Shown here one piece after another: positions 35,004-44,801 of a stretch of 52,200 nucleotides of DNA (position 1 is its first letter; each line of letters begins with the position of its first letter). The DNA comes from Chloroflexota bacterium (GTDB lineage: Bacteria > Chloroflexota > Anaerolineae > Anaerolineales > Anaerolineaceae), in assembly GCA_012522475.1 (NCBI GenBank), contig JAAYKH010000028.1, forward strand, positions 1-52,200, written 5' to 3'. The notes under the pieces were generated by a model that made no database searches, was not told the DNA's origin, and saw only the letters and a program-made list of their open reading frames with translations. The position numbers and the translations under genes are program-made.

Positions 35004-38000
35004 TCAGTCTTCGCTCAACCGTGGGTTGAGGATGCGCTCTAAGGCCAGGCCAAATAACGAGAAACCTAACCCCGTCAGCAAAAGCAATGCAATCGGTTGC
35101 AGCATCCAAAACCGTGATCCAAAGATGCCCCCACGCATGGCTGCCTGGTAAATGACGGTGCCCCAGGTAGGATAGAGCATACGAATATTAAAAAACCCCA
35201 GGGTTGCTTCCAGGAAAACAAAAGCCGGAATGAGAATCACCAATTGGGGTACCAATATCGGTATCAACCTCGGAATCATATATTTCAGGATGATCCGGCT
35301 GTTTTTCGCCCCATAGGCTCTGGCAGCTTGAATATAAGGGGCTTCTTTAACTTGCAAAAAAGCTGACCTGAAGGTCTTGGTTGGTGTACCAAAGGCATTC
35401 AGGAAAACATACACGACCAAAATTGTCCACACACCGACTCCCAGAAAAGCATAAGCCATAACGGCAATGGCCAGAATTGGAAGCACCAGGTTGACATCGA
35501 TCAAACGCTGGATAAAGTTGTCTATCCAACCACCAAACCAAACACCCGTGGCAGCCAGGGCCATTGAGACAATCGTGGTAAAGAGTGCCCCACTCAGTCC
35601 AATCAGCAAGGCAAAAGGCATTCCCCACAGTAAAGGAACACTCAAATCTCGGCGATAAAAATCCGTGCCAGCTGCGCCATACACCTGCCCGAGTAAAACC
35701 AGCTCAACCTGGATGTCGCTACCTTCTTCAAAGGTAAAACCATCAATGACCAGCTCATACGTTCCCCTGACAACGCTCGGTGCAGTTTGGTTTGGGTCTG
35801 AAAACAGAAGGTAATGGGGAGCATTCTGGGTGATATCCTCAACATCGAACCAAACAGCCCAATTAGGGTTATCTCTGACCCAGCGTCGATACTGAATACC
35901 ATTTTCAAAATCATAATAGGTGAGGTTGGCGACCTCGGTGGTCTTCAATTCCATTTCGCGCCCATCCGGTGTCCGCCAAATTACAGAAGCGAAACCGCGT
36001 TTTTCATCGAAGTTGCTGGATAGGTAAAGGAACATTTCCGAGGGGAAAGCTGCATAGTCATAATCGAAAGTGAATGTCACAATCACCTGGTTAGCGTCCC
36101 CATTGAGTTGATTAACTTCGTGGGTGCCATCCCCTTGTTTACTATCGAGGATCAGGGTAGAAAGATACTTGCCCTTAACAAAAAGGTTCGTCCAGGCCGG
36201 CTTGGCCAGTTTGGGCGTTTTGGGTTGTCCAATAAAAGTCGATTGCGACCAATCATCGCCGATATTTTCATAAGGGAGGAAAATAACCGCATAAAGCGAG
36301 CCCATCAGCAAGACACCGATAATCGCAAAGCCAATGATGGCTGAAGGGTACCTGAGCATTTCTTTCAGTGCGCGTTTAACCTGTTTCCAGAAGGGGCGCT
36401 TCCCACTGTGCCCTGATGCGTCAGCACAGAACTTTGGCTTCTGGGTTTCATTCCAGGAACAAGGCTTTGCCTGTGTTTTCCCAAATCCCATTGGTGCCCT
36501 TTTTTTCAACCTAAACAAACGCTTGATAGCCAAACGTGGATCTCGTTTTTGTTTTTTCAGGTGCATGTTTTCCCCCTCGATTGAAAACCGTATTCTGGGG
36601 TCAACGAGCACATAGAAAAAATCAAGCATCAAAACAATCGAACCCATTAAATATGCAAACAAGACCACAAGTGAAATAGCAATAACCAAATCGCCAGGAT
36701 AAACTGATTCGCCCCACAGGTTGGGTAGACCAATGACAATATACAACCAGCCTAAGCCCGGCCAATTGAAAACTACCTCTAAGGCCAGGGTCATCTGCCA
36801 GAAGGTGGCAAACATCAAGGCAAAGCTGGTAATAACATAAGGCAATGTAGGTTTGAGGATATAGTCTCTTTGAAGCTTGCGGTTTGATATCCCCGTGGCT
36901 TTTCCAAGCTCAACGTAATCTTCCGATGAAAAAGTGATGAAGAACGTCCGCCAGGAGTACACCAGGTTGAAGAAAATGCTCAGAAAAATAGCGAGCACTG
37001 GCAGGATCATATGCCGTAGAACAACCAGAATGTAGCCCCACCTTGTTTCTGGCGGCAGATTGCCAACCATTCGCCCTGTTGGCAGCCACTGCAATTCCAG
37101 CGCGAATATGGCAATCAGGATGATACCGTACACCCAACTGGGAATCGACGAAAGGGTTGCAAAAAAAGAGAAGAGCTTGTCGTACCATTGATTATAATTG
37201 CGCGACATGACGAGGGCTAAAGGTAAGCCCAACAAGAGTACCAGCAAATAAGCAGTTGTAATTAAAAGTAAGGTGTTAGGCAGGTATTCTAAAATGATCT
37301 CATTAAGATTCAATAATCTTTGTGGACGCCACAAACCTGCAAAAGGGGTGTGTTCCCTCGCCCTGAAACGGCCCCAATTAAAAGTGAGAGCATAAACAGT
37401 CCACTTTAAATGTCGTTGGAATTTCGGCAGGCTCAATCCAATCTCTGTAATCATCTCTTCACGAAAGGCCTCAAGCAAGGCCGCTTGCTCATCAGGAGGC
37501 AAATTGCTCAGTTCATGGTTCTCACGAGTAAATTCTTTGACGGCGCGCTCTACCTGTCGCTCCATGACCGCATCCAACTGCGCAGGCGAAGTTGCTAAGC
37601 CAGTGACAACATCACGATTCATCAGATGAATTGTGATAAACGTGCCAATGAAGATGGTTAGCAGAATCAGGAGGGCTTTTTTTCCTAAGTGAACTAAGCC
37701 TCTGAAAAACCCGTTTCGGTTGAGCAGAGCCCACCGCGGCTCTTCTTGCCTGGAGGGTGGTGGGCGATGTGTGCCGGGCCTGGTTAGCACAGTCTGCTCT
37801 TCGTCGTCAGCTTCAGGCTGGGTAGTTCTTGCTTGTGTTGGAAAAGGTTCGCTGGGCGTCGTTCTGACGGCTTCAATTGCCCAGGCCCTGGCTTCTTTTA
37901 CCCGATGGTCATCAGGAACAATTTCATTTGCCCTGGCAAGGTAAACCAAAGCCTCTTCAGGGTCGGACAAGCCGGCCATAAACAACCAACCCTCCAAAAC

Positions 38001-38114
38001 CTGTGGATGCTTGGCGATAAGATGTTCAGCTACCTGTTTTGCTTTGCTTAGCTCTCCTGCCCTGAGGTGCGCTTTGATCAGCTCAATTAATGGATAACCT
38101 TTTTCGGTTTGCAT
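35004..38114 (-). CDS. TPR-DppB-DppC-like single-chain ABC transporter permease
   Basis: 1036 aa. Residues 1-85 look like TPR helices (HLRAGELSKAKQVAEHLI), followed by a Pro/Thr/Arg-rich linker. A first permease unit of DppB/OppB type has its leading membrane segment near 140-162, an extracytoplasmic loop to about 275, and a membrane core to about 500 with the EAA-like loop YVELGKATGISNRKLQRDY. A basic linker leads to a second unit of DppC/OppC type: membrane segment near 600, a large beta-rich extracytoplasmic insertion (about 640-800), then a core with EAAPYIQAARAYGAKN. In normal dipeptide/oligopeptide importers B and C are separate genes. No ATPase or binding protein is adjacent. Confidence 0.82.
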   Translation of the reverse strand: MQTEKGYPLIELIKAHLRAGELSKAKQVAEHLIAKHPQVLEGWLFMAGLSDPEEALVYLARANEIVPDDHRVKEARAWAIEAVRTTPSEPFPTQARTTQPEADDEEQTVLTRPGTHRPPPSRQEEPRWALLNRNGFFRGLVHLGKKALLILLTIFIGTFITIHLMNRDVVTGLATSPAQLDAVMERQVERAVKEFTRENHELSNLPPDEQAALLEAFREEMITEIGLSLPKFQRHLKWTVYALTFNWGRFRAREHTPFAGLWRPQRLLNLNEIILEYLPNTLLLITTAYLLVLLLGLPLALVMSRNYNQWYDKLFSFFATLSSIPSWVYGIILIAIFALELQWLPTGRMVGNLPPETRWGYILVVLRHMILPVLAIFLSIFFNLVYSWRTFFITFSSEDYVELGKATGISNRKLQRDYILKPTLPYVITSFALMFATFWQMTLALEVVFNWPGLGWLYIVIGLPNLWGESVYPGDLVIAISLVVLFAYLMGSIVLMLDFFYVLVDPRIRFSIEGENMHLKKQKRDPRLAIKRLFRLKKRAPMGFGKTQAKPCSWNETQKPKFCADASGHSGKRPFWKQVKRALKEMLRYPSAIIGFAIIGVLLMGSLYAVIFLPYENIGDDWSQSTFIGQPKTPKLAKPAWTNLFVKGKYLSTLILDSKQGDGTHEVNQLNGDANQVIVTFTFDYDYAAFPSEMFLYLSSNFDEKRGFASVIWRTPDGREMELKTTEVANLTYYDFENGIQYRRWVRDNPNWAVWFDVEDITQNAPHYLLFSDPNQTAPSVVRGTYELVIDGFTFEEGSDIQVELVLLGQVYGAAGTDFYRRDLSVPLLWGMPFALLIGLSGALFTTIVSMALAATGVWFGGWIDNFIQRLIDVNLVLPILAIAVMAYAFLGVGVWTILVVYVFLNAFGTPTKTFRSAFLQVKEAPYIQAARAYGAKNSRIILKYMIPRLIPILVPQLVILIPAFVFLEATLGFFNIRMLYPTWGTVIYQAAMRGGIFGSRFWMLQPIALLLLTGLGFSLFGLALERILNPRLSED

Positions 38115-38420
38115 AATCTGTCCATGTGAGAAGATGCATCATCCTCTTAATAATCTCACTCAAAAACTTCATCGGAAATTGTTATTTATAGCGTGAAAAG
38201 GTCAGTTGCCTGTCCTTTCCAGGCCAGGCTGCCCTGGAAAAGTGTTCTAATAATATACCAGAAGTTCCGATGAATCATCGGGAGGTTCAAGGTATTTTAT
38301 TAGATAATTTGATGGCTTAAGAAATTTACAAGTTTCTTACAGGTTATGCTCGCTTGTTATCGCACATTAAAAAGGATTTTTAATTTATACTGATTGTTGA
38401 ATTATAAAAGAAATAAAAAA
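38115..38420. other. AT-rich intergenic region with one hairpin
   Basis: No gene is supported in 306 bases. TTTCCAGG (38216-38223) pairs with CCTGGAAA (38233-38240), forming an 8-bp hairpin without a T-run on either side, so its role is unclear. Confidence 0.5.
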
Positions 38421-39548
38421 TCAAATTTGGTGTACTTTTTTAAGAATTTCATATAAGCGTTGCCCAGCAACTTCCCAATTTAATTCTGTGTCAAATCTTT
38501 CTTTTGCAGCTAAGCGAAAATTCTTATATTGTTGCTTATTCTCGATCAACTCGAGAATCGCTTCAGCATAAACGTGAGCTGGGCTGCTCTCAGGAAGTAC
38601 CAGCCCTGTTTTTCCATGTTGAACTGATGTACTTAATCCACCTGCCGCGTTTGTAATAGTTGGTAAGCCAAAGCCTGCCGCCTCACTGATAACGATACCC
38701 GCGGCATGAAACCTTGAGGGATGGATGAGTAAATCTGCCCACTGGAAGAATTCAAAATAGACTTTCATTTGTTCAGGGTCTTCCTTGTTGTAGACACCTT
38801 TAAATTCAACGAAATCCTGATTCTCCCCAGTTATACCAATAATAGCCAAATTTGTCGGGCAGTTATTCTCATTCAAAATCTTTGTCGCTTCGATCGCGAC
38901 ATCAATGCCTCGTAAATGATAGCGTTTGCCAACAAGGAGTAATTTTAATGGAAGCTCAATCTCTTTTTGAATAGAATTTTCTCCTGTAAGAACATCGCTG
39001 GGAATATGGGTAGGAATTGGAAATACATTAACTTTAGCAGGATCCTTTTTATAATGGTTAACAATGTTGTCTGCACTTGCTTGGCTAAAGGTAATTAACT
39101 GATCGCACTCTTGTATCGCTTTTGATTCCCACTTTTCCATGATTGCGAAACCGAGTTTAGAAAAATAAGGCCACTGCTTCTTAGTCCAGTTGACCGTTGA
39201 GTCACACATATAGACAAAAGGCCGGTTAATTGTAGCTTTGACAACAGGGGCAGAGTACTTGGTGAAGATGACATCAGGGTGAAAATCCTCTATCGCGCGA
39301 TTAACCGCATCTCCAATTCTTTTTAACGAGGAGGGATAATATTTTACGATTGGTTTTTTAAAACATTCACGATAAATTCTAAAAACAGCTTTTTCAACTA
39401 AATTGGGTTGGTCTTCAATTGGGCCAACCAAGGCAAGCTCAACATCAACATGTTTCTTTAACATCTGGTAAGCGCCAAAGTCCGATCCACTGAATTCAGT
39501 TTGTTCATTTGGGTCCCAGCGCCCTGCTAAATAGAGTATTTTCATCAT
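38421..39548 (-). CDS. glycosyltransferase family 4 protein
   Basis: GT-B fold glycosyltransferase of 375 aa, probably cytoplasmic. The C-terminal nucleotide-sugar-binding half has KLLLVGKRYHLRGIDVAIEA, ADLLIHPSRFHAAGIVISEA and AAGFGLPTITNAAGG, the ESE/EX7E region of GT4 enzymes. The N-terminal acceptor half begins KILYLAGRWDPNE. It is AT-richer than its neighbours and sits alone between an orphan permease and the MarR-ABC operon, suggesting transfer. Donor and acceptor sugars are unknown. Two ATGs (39548 and 39545) are equally possible starts. Confidence 0.85.
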   Translation of the reverse strand: MMKILYLAGRWDPNEQTEFSGSDFGAYQMLKKHVDVELALVGPIEDQPNLVEKAVFRIYRECFKKPIVKYYPSSLKRIGDAVNRAIEDFHPDVIFTKYSAPVVKATINRPFVYMCDSTVNWTKKQWPYFSKLGFAIMEKWESKAIQECDQLITFSQASADNIVNHYKKDPAKVNVFPIPTHIPSDVLTGENSIQKEIELPLKLLLVGKRYHLRGIDVAIEATKILNENNCPTNLAIIGITGENQDFVEFKGVYNKEDPEQMKVYFEFFQWADLLIHPSRFHAAGIVISEAAGFGLPTITNAAGGLSTSVQHGKTGLVLPESSPAHVYAEAILELIENKQQYKNFRLAAKERFDTELNWEVAGQRLYEILKKVHQI

Positions 39549-39841
39549 CAGTCTAAATACTTCCTCTCATTTATTGCAAATGTATCCTGGAAATACGCTC
39601 GTTTAATTGTAGCTTAGTCTACCAGATTTCGATCACCAAGTTGACTATCTACAAATACCACTTGACAAGACCGGACAAATCATCCCTATCATTCAGGAAA
39701 ATTTCTATGCTCTTCCCAAATAAATTACAAGTAACCTAACTATCAAAATAGAATACATCTGAATCAAAACAAAAACCATCTTGACAATGCCATCAAAAAG
39801 ATATATATTTAAGCCCGTTTAACTATTAAGCGAGGTAAACC
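39549..39841. other. divergent intergenic region
   Basis: 293 AT-rich bases between the GT4 gene (minus) and marR-like gene (plus). It holds the strong promoter at 39781-39809. No gene is supported. Confidence 0.5.
39781..39809 (+). promoter_or_regulatory. sigma-70 type promoter of the MarR-ABC operon
   Basis: TTGACA (39781-39786), a 17-base spacer and TATATT (39804-39809), 32 bases before the MarR start. This is the strongest promoter match in the window. The MarR protein probably binds nearby, but no clear palindrome was found. Confidence 0.8.
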
Positions 39842-40336
39842 ATGCCCGATCAGGACATTTTCATTAACACCTTGCGTGAATGGGTCGAAGAAACCATGCA
39901 CCGCTCAATGCATGCTTTCATCCGTCATAATCGGCGCAGCGCCCTTTCGCTTTCACAAGCCAATTCGCTTTTCAGGCTTTACCATCACGGTGCCAGTCCT
40001 GTCAGCGATCTAGCCGATCACCTTGGCGTCACCATGGCAGCTGTCAGCCAACTTCTAGCGCCCCTGGATAAATCGGGCCTGATCCAGCGCACCGAAGACC
40101 CCGCAGATCGTCGGGTTAAAATGATCGCATTAACCCCAAAAGGCATTCTCACGGTTCGGGAAGCCATGCACGCCCGGCACGCCTGGTTGGAGGATCTGGC
40201 CGCTTTGCTAACCGCTCGGGAAAAGGAAACGATCTTACCTGCTTTAGCCTGTTTGAATAAATACGCGCATCAGCTTTCTTCTGATACGCATCACCACAAC
40301 TTGCAACCCGATCCGGAGAAAACAAAAGAAAGTTAG
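39842..40336 (+). CDS. MarR family transcriptional regulator
   Basis: Winged helix-turn-helix regulator of 164 aa. Its recognition part reads PVSDLADHLGVTMAAVSQLL followed by LIQRTEDPADRRVKMIALT, the wing with the conserved DRR motif. It stands first in an operon with two half-ABC transporters (53 bases apart), the common arrangement in which MarR represses an exporter until a ligand appears. The ATG follows GCGAGGT. Confidence 0.92.
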   Translation: MPDQDIFINTLREWVEETMHRSMHAFIRHNRRSALSLSQANSLFRLYHHGASPVSDLADHLGVTMAAVSQLLAPLDKSGLIQRTEDPADRRVKMIALTPKGILTVREAMHARHAWLEDLAALLTAREKETILPALACLNKYAHQLSSDTHHHNLQPDPEKTKES

Positions 40337-40388
40337 CGGGTTAGACTGGCCACAGGATAAACACCCGCTTATGAGGACCTATTAACCG

Positions 40389-42623
40389 ATGCTCAAACTG
40401 ATTAAATACATCAAGCCCTATCTTTTATTGGTATTAACGGCCATCGTTTTATTGTTTATCATGGCCAATGCCGACCTGGCTCTGCCCGATTACCTGTCGA
40501 AAATTGTCAATGTCGGCATTCAACACAAAGGCATCAGCAACACCTTTCCCGACGTCCTCCGCAGCGAGCTTTTTGATCGCATGGCCGTATTTTTCAGCGA
40601 AGAAGAGCGCGTCCTTGTCACTGCAGCTTACCAGCGCATAGAACCTTCACAGGATAGCTCGTTACTGGCAGAATACCCTGCATTGGCAAAAGAACCGATC
40701 TACGTGCTGGCAGATTTGTCAAAGGAAGACCGGAAAAACATCGAACCCATCATGGCGCGGGGAATGATCATCACAGATCTCATCCAGCAAATGCAGAAAA
40801 ATCCAGATAGCGCTGGAGCGTATTTTGACCAACTCCCTTTTGATCCCTCACAAATACCTGCCGGCATGGATATTTACACCGTATTAGCAATGGCGCCCCC
40901 CGGGCAGCGCGAACAAGTACTCGAGCAAATTAGGGATCAATTTGAAACCATGCCTGCTACGCTGACCACGCAACTGGCTGCCACAGCCATTGAACGCGAA
41001 TACGAACAAATTGGCATCAATCTGGCCCGCATTCAAACCAATTACATCTTGCGCACCGGTGGGATGATGATCCTGTTATCCCTGGTAGCGGGCATTACCA
41101 GCGTTTCTGTCAGTTTTCTGGCTGCTCGCACCTCGGCTGGCGTGGCGCGTGATATTCGCAAAGATGTTTTTACTAGAGTCGAATCTTTTTCCAGTCAGGA
41201 ATTCAATAATTTTTCTACCGCTTCCCTGATCACCCGCGCGACCAATGATGTCACCCAAATCCAACAGGTCACCTTTATGCTCATTCGCATGGCATTTTTT
41301 GCCCCCATTTTGGGTATTGGCGGGGTGATCCGAGCGATTGATAAAAGCCCCAACATGTGGTGGATCATCGCTTTAGCAGTTGGATTGCTGATCTTCCTGG
41401 TCAATATCATTTTTTTCATTGCCACACCAAAATTCAAGATCATCCAACAATTAATCGATCGGCTTAACCTGGTCACCCGTGAGAACCTATCCGGTATGAT
41501 GGTCATCAGGGCATTTAACCGACAGTCTTTTGAAGAAGAACGGTTTGATCGCGCCAACCGCGAGCTGGCCAACGTGGGGTTATTTATCAACCGTGTGATG
41601 GTCACCATGATGCCGTTGAACACTATTGTCATAAGCGGGCTGCAAATTCTGATCATTTGGATTGGTGCCAACCAGATTGCACAGTCCACTCTCCAGGTTG
41701 GTGATATGATGGCTTTTCTGCAATACAGCATGCAGATCATGTGGGCTTTCATGATGCTTTCCATGTTGTTCATCTTCCTGCCGCGCGCCTTCGTCTCCGG
41801 AGATCGTATTGCAGAAGTGCTGGAAACTGAAAACGTGATCAAAGACCCACAAAACCCCACGCCTCTTCCCGAGCCTTTTTCAGGCAAAATCGAATTCAAG
41901 GACGTTTACTTCCGCTATCCTGATGCTGAGGAGTGTGTTCTGTATGGGATCAACTTCACCGCTCAACCGGGTGAGACAACCGCCATTATTGGTTCCACCG
42001 GCAGCGGTAAATCAACCGTCATCAACCTGATTCCCCGCTTTTTTGATGTCACCCAGGGCGCTGTGCTGGTCGACGGGGTTGATGTGCGTGCCGTCCATCA
42101 AAGCGATCTGCGGGACAAAATTGGTTACATCCCTCAGCACGGCATCCTCTTCAGCGGGACGGTTGAATCTAACTTGCGTTTTGCTGACCAGAACGCCAGC
42201 GAGGAGACCCTGCACCAATCCATAGAAATCGCCCAGGCGTCTGACTTTGTGTTTGCAAACCCAGAAGGCTTGCAGGCTGAAATCTCTCAGGGTGGTACAA
42301 ACGTCTCCGGCGGTCAGAAACAGCGCCTAAGCATCGCCCGGGCACTGGTCAAACAACCCCCAATCTTTATTTTTGATGACAGCTTCTCGGCACTCGATTT
42401 TAAGACCGATTCTGCCCTGCGGCGAGCTTTGAAAGAGAAAACCGGCCATAGTACGGTGCTCATGGTCACCCAGCGGGTGGCCACCGTAAAAGGGGCCGAT
42501 CAGATTATTGTCCTGGATCAGGGCAAAATTGTTGGTAAAGGCACTCACCGCGAACTTATGCAGACCTGTCAGACATACCAGGAAATTGCCACATCACAAC
42601 TCAGCGAGGAGGAGCTGGCATGA
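40389..42623 (+). CDS. ABC exporter half-transporter with degenerate ATP site
   Basis: 744 aa, one half of a heterodimeric type IV exporter. Six membrane segments are interrupted after the first by a roughly 170-residue helical extracytoplasmic insertion (about 45-215). The nucleotide-binding domain has Walker A GSTGSGKST at 535-543 and the signature VSGGQKQR. The residue after the Walker B aspartate, normally catalytic Glu, is Asp664 (FDDSFSALD). The switch histidine is replaced by Gln695 (VTQRV). Such changes mark the non-hydrolysing site of asymmetric pairs. It overlaps the next gene by 4 bases. Confidence 0.92.
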   Translation: MLKLIKYIKPYLLLVLTAIVLLFIMANADLALPDYLSKIVNVGIQHKGISNTFPDVLRSELFDRMAVFFSEEERVLVTAAYQRIEPSQDSSLLAEYPALAKEPIYVLADLSKEDRKNIEPIMARGMIITDLIQQMQKNPDSAGAYFDQLPFDPSQIPAGMDIYTVLAMAPPGQREQVLEQIRDQFETMPATLTTQLAATAIEREYEQIGINLARIQTNYILRTGGMMILLSLVAGITSVSVSFLAARTSAGVARDIRKDVFTRVESFSSQEFNNFSTASLITRATNDVTQIQQVTFMLIRMAFFAPILGIGGVIRAIDKSPNMWWIIALAVGLLIFLVNIIFFIATPKFKIIQQLIDRLNLVTRENLSGMMVIRAFNRQSFEEERFDRANRELANVGLFINRVMVTMMPLNTIVISGLQILIIWIGANQIAQSTLQVGDMMAFLQYSMQIMWAFMMLSMLFIFLPRAFVSGDRIAEVLETENVIKDPQNPTPLPEPFSGKIEFKDVYFRYPDAEECVLYGINFTAQPGETTAIIGSTGSGKSTVINLIPRFFDVTQGAVLVDGVDVRAVHQSDLRDKIGYIPQHGILFSGTVESNLRFADQNASEETLHQSIEIAQASDFVFANPEGLQAEISQGGTNVSGGQKQRLSIARALVKQPPIFIFDDSFSALDFKTDSALRRALKEKTGHSTVLMVTQRVATVKGADQIIVLDQGKIVGKGTHRELMQTCQTYQEIATSQLSEEELA

Positions 42624-44515
42624 GCAATCAGCACAGCAATAACAATCAAACACAAAAACAACGAACTGAAAGCCAACCGCCCATGCGCATGGGACGCCGT
42701 GGCGGCGGCCCTACGGCGATGATGCCAGGCGAGAAAGCTCGCGACTTCAAAGGAACTTTTAAGCGGTTAATCCAGTACCTGGGCAAATATAACCTTCTGA
42801 TACTGTTTGTTCTACTCCTCTCAGCGGGGTCAACGGTCTTCTCTATTCTCGGCCCAAAAATCCTGGGACGTGCTACAACCCTAATTTTCGAAGGCGTTGC
42901 CTCGCAAATTTCTGGTGATGGCAAAGGCATTGACTTCCAGGCCATCGGTGCTATTCTAACGCGAGTCGGCCTTTTATATGTAATTTCAGCTTTCCTGAAC
43001 TTCTTGCAAGGGTATTTCAACTCCAGCATTTCAATGGATATCACCTATCGTTTCAGGCAGGATATCGCCGCCAAGATCAACCGCCTGCCCCTGCAGTATT
43101 TTGACAGGGTCAGCCAGGGTGAAGTACTCTCGCGTGTCACCAACGACGTCGATACTGTCAGCCAAACCCTCAACCAGAGCCTATCACAAATCATTACCTC
43201 ATCTACCAGCGTCATCGGTATCCTGGTCATGATGTTTTCGATCAGCTGGACGATGACGTTGATTGCCCTGATTACCGTACCTCTGTCGATGATCGTTATC
43301 CGCGTGATTGTTAAGAAATCGCAAAAATATTTTGTGCAACAGCAGGAATACCTGGGGCATGTGAATGGCCATGTAGAAGAAATGTTCGGAGGGCATATTG
43401 TTATCAAAGCTTTCAACGCCGAGGCTGAGTCGGTCAGAACCTTTAATCATCTGAATACCACCCTCTACAGCTCGGCATGGACTTCACAATTTCTTTCGCA
43501 CCTGATGATGCCAACCATGCGGTTAATCAGCAATTTTGGCTATGTCGCCGTCAGTATCTTGGGCGGCTACCTCGTAATCCAGAAAGTCATCTCCGTGGGC
43601 GATATCCAAGCTTTTATCCAGTATGTGCGCTCCTTTAATGAACCGCTGATGCAAATTGCCAATATTTCAAACATCCTGCAGCAAACGGCAGCAGCAGCAG
43701 AACGGGTATTTGAATTCCTCAACGAGCCCGAGGAAGTGCCTGAAACCACGCAACCGGTACAGCTTGAAAGCGTCAGGGGGCGGGTTGAGTTTCGTAATGT
43801 GCGCTTCGGTTACAACCCGGATGAGGTTATCATTAAAGACTTCTCGTTCACTGCTGAGCCCGGCCAAAAAATTGCCATCGTTGGCCCAACGGGAGCCGGC
43901 AAAACCACCCTTGTGAAATTATTAATGCGCTTCTATGATGTCGATGGTGGCGCCATCCTGGTAGATGGCCATAATATCCAGGACTTTTCACGGGCAGACT
44001 TGCGAAAGCTCTTCGCTATGGTTTTACAAGACACCTGGCTGTTTAACGCTACGATTGCTGAAAATATCTGCTACGGGTGTGATGACGGCGCCAGTCCGGA
44101 AAAGGTCATTGAAGCAGCTACGACAGCCCATGTGGATCATTTCATCCGCACCATGCCGGGCGGTTACAATATGGTCCTCAATGAAGACGCTTCTAACATC
44201 TCTGCCGGACAAAAACAGCTGCTAACCATCGCCCGGGCCGTCGTTGGTGATCCGCCCATGCTGATCCTCGATGAGGCTACCAGCTCGGTAGATACTCGCA
44301 CCGAGGTCCTCATCCAGGATGCCATGGACAACCTGATGCAAGGTCGTACCAGCTTCATCATCGCTCATCGCCTTTCTACCATCCGCAACGCTGACCTGAT
44401 CTTGGTAATGCGTGAGGGTGATATCGTTGAACAGGGAAATCACGAGCAACTTCTGCAGCAAAACGGCTTTTATGCCGATCTGTACAACAGCCAGTTTGAG
44501 CTTCAGGCAGTTTAA
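42620..44515 (+). CDS. ABC exporter half-transporter with canonical ATP site
   Basis: 631 aa, partner of the preceding protein (ATGA coupling). A Gly/Arg-rich cytoplasmic N-terminal tail (about 1-50) is followed by six membrane segments and a nucleotide-binding domain. Walker A GPTGAGKTT starts at 422; Walker B ends in D551-E552, with the catalytic Glu intact, and the switch His is in IAHRLST. Its signature is ISAGQ (from 527), departing from SGGQ. This variant signature would face the degenerate Walker site of the partner, giving one active and one inactive composite site. The cargo is probably a drug or lipid. Confidence 0.93.
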   Translation: MSNQHSNNNQTQKQRTESQPPMRMGRRGGGPTAMMPGEKARDFKGTFKRLIQYLGKYNLLILFVLLLSAGSTVFSILGPKILGRATTLIFEGVASQISGDGKGIDFQAIGAILTRVGLLYVISAFLNFLQGYFNSSISMDITYRFRQDIAAKINRLPLQYFDRVSQGEVLSRVTNDVDTVSQTLNQSLSQIITSSTSVIGILVMMFSISWTMTLIALITVPLSMIVIRVIVKKSQKYFVQQQEYLGHVNGHVEEMFGGHIVIKAFNAEAESVRTFNHLNTTLYSSAWTSQFLSHLMMPTMRLISNFGYVAVSILGGYLVIQKVISVGDIQAFIQYVRSFNEPLMQIANISNILQQTAAAAERVFEFLNEPEEVPETTQPVQLESVRGRVEFRNVRFGYNPDEVIIKDFSFTAEPGQKIAIVGPTGAGKTTLVKLLMRFYDVDGGAILVDGHNIQDFSRADLRKLFAMVLQDTWLFNATIAENICYGCDDGASPEKVIEAATTAHVDHFIRTMPGGYNMVLNEDASNISAGQKQLLTIARAVVGDPPMLILDEATSSVDTRTEVLIQDAMDNLMQGRTSFIIAHRLSTIRNADLILVMREGDIVEQGNHEQLLQQNGFYADLYNSQFELQAV

Positions 44516-44547
44516 TCGGTCTGCGTTATTTACAGTTATGCTCCCTT

Positions 44548-44586
44548 AAACCCCTAAAGCCTTTGTTTAGGCCTCGGGGTTTTTTT
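44548..44586 (+). terminator. rho-independent terminator after the ABC exporter operon
   Basis: AACCCC (44549-44554) pairs with GGGGTT (44576-44581), with an inner GCCT/AGGC stem, followed by a run of T residues. Confidence 0.85.
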
Positions 44587-44801
44587 GATTCCCTCTCCCT
44601 CTAAAACTGTATCATTGCACAACAAAACATTGCAAAGATTTGATGAGGATAGAAATTTCTTTTTTAGGATATAATCCAACACACATGGAAATTAAAAATA
44701 TCCAGGGGTATCTCGCGAGTAAACCCCAACCAAAAACGATAAACCTCGAAAACAACCTGCTTGTTTTATAATCTCGGTTTTCGAACAAGGAGAAATCTTT
44801 C

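Noticed and set aside
34788-35042. Open, start-less plus-strand frame of 84 codons after pepA
   Set aside because: It has no start codon or ribosome-binding site, and its last 13 codons are antisense to the permease gene. It may be a remnant, but this cannot be supported.
38216-38240. Hairpin as a terminator
   Set aside because: No T-run follows on either strand and it is not placed just after a gene end.
41195-41899. 234-codon minus-strand frame inside the first ABC half-transporter
   Set aside because: It is antisense to a clearly conserved gene and contains no recognisable domain; its composition fits a shadow frame. Many other antisense frames were dropped for the same reason.
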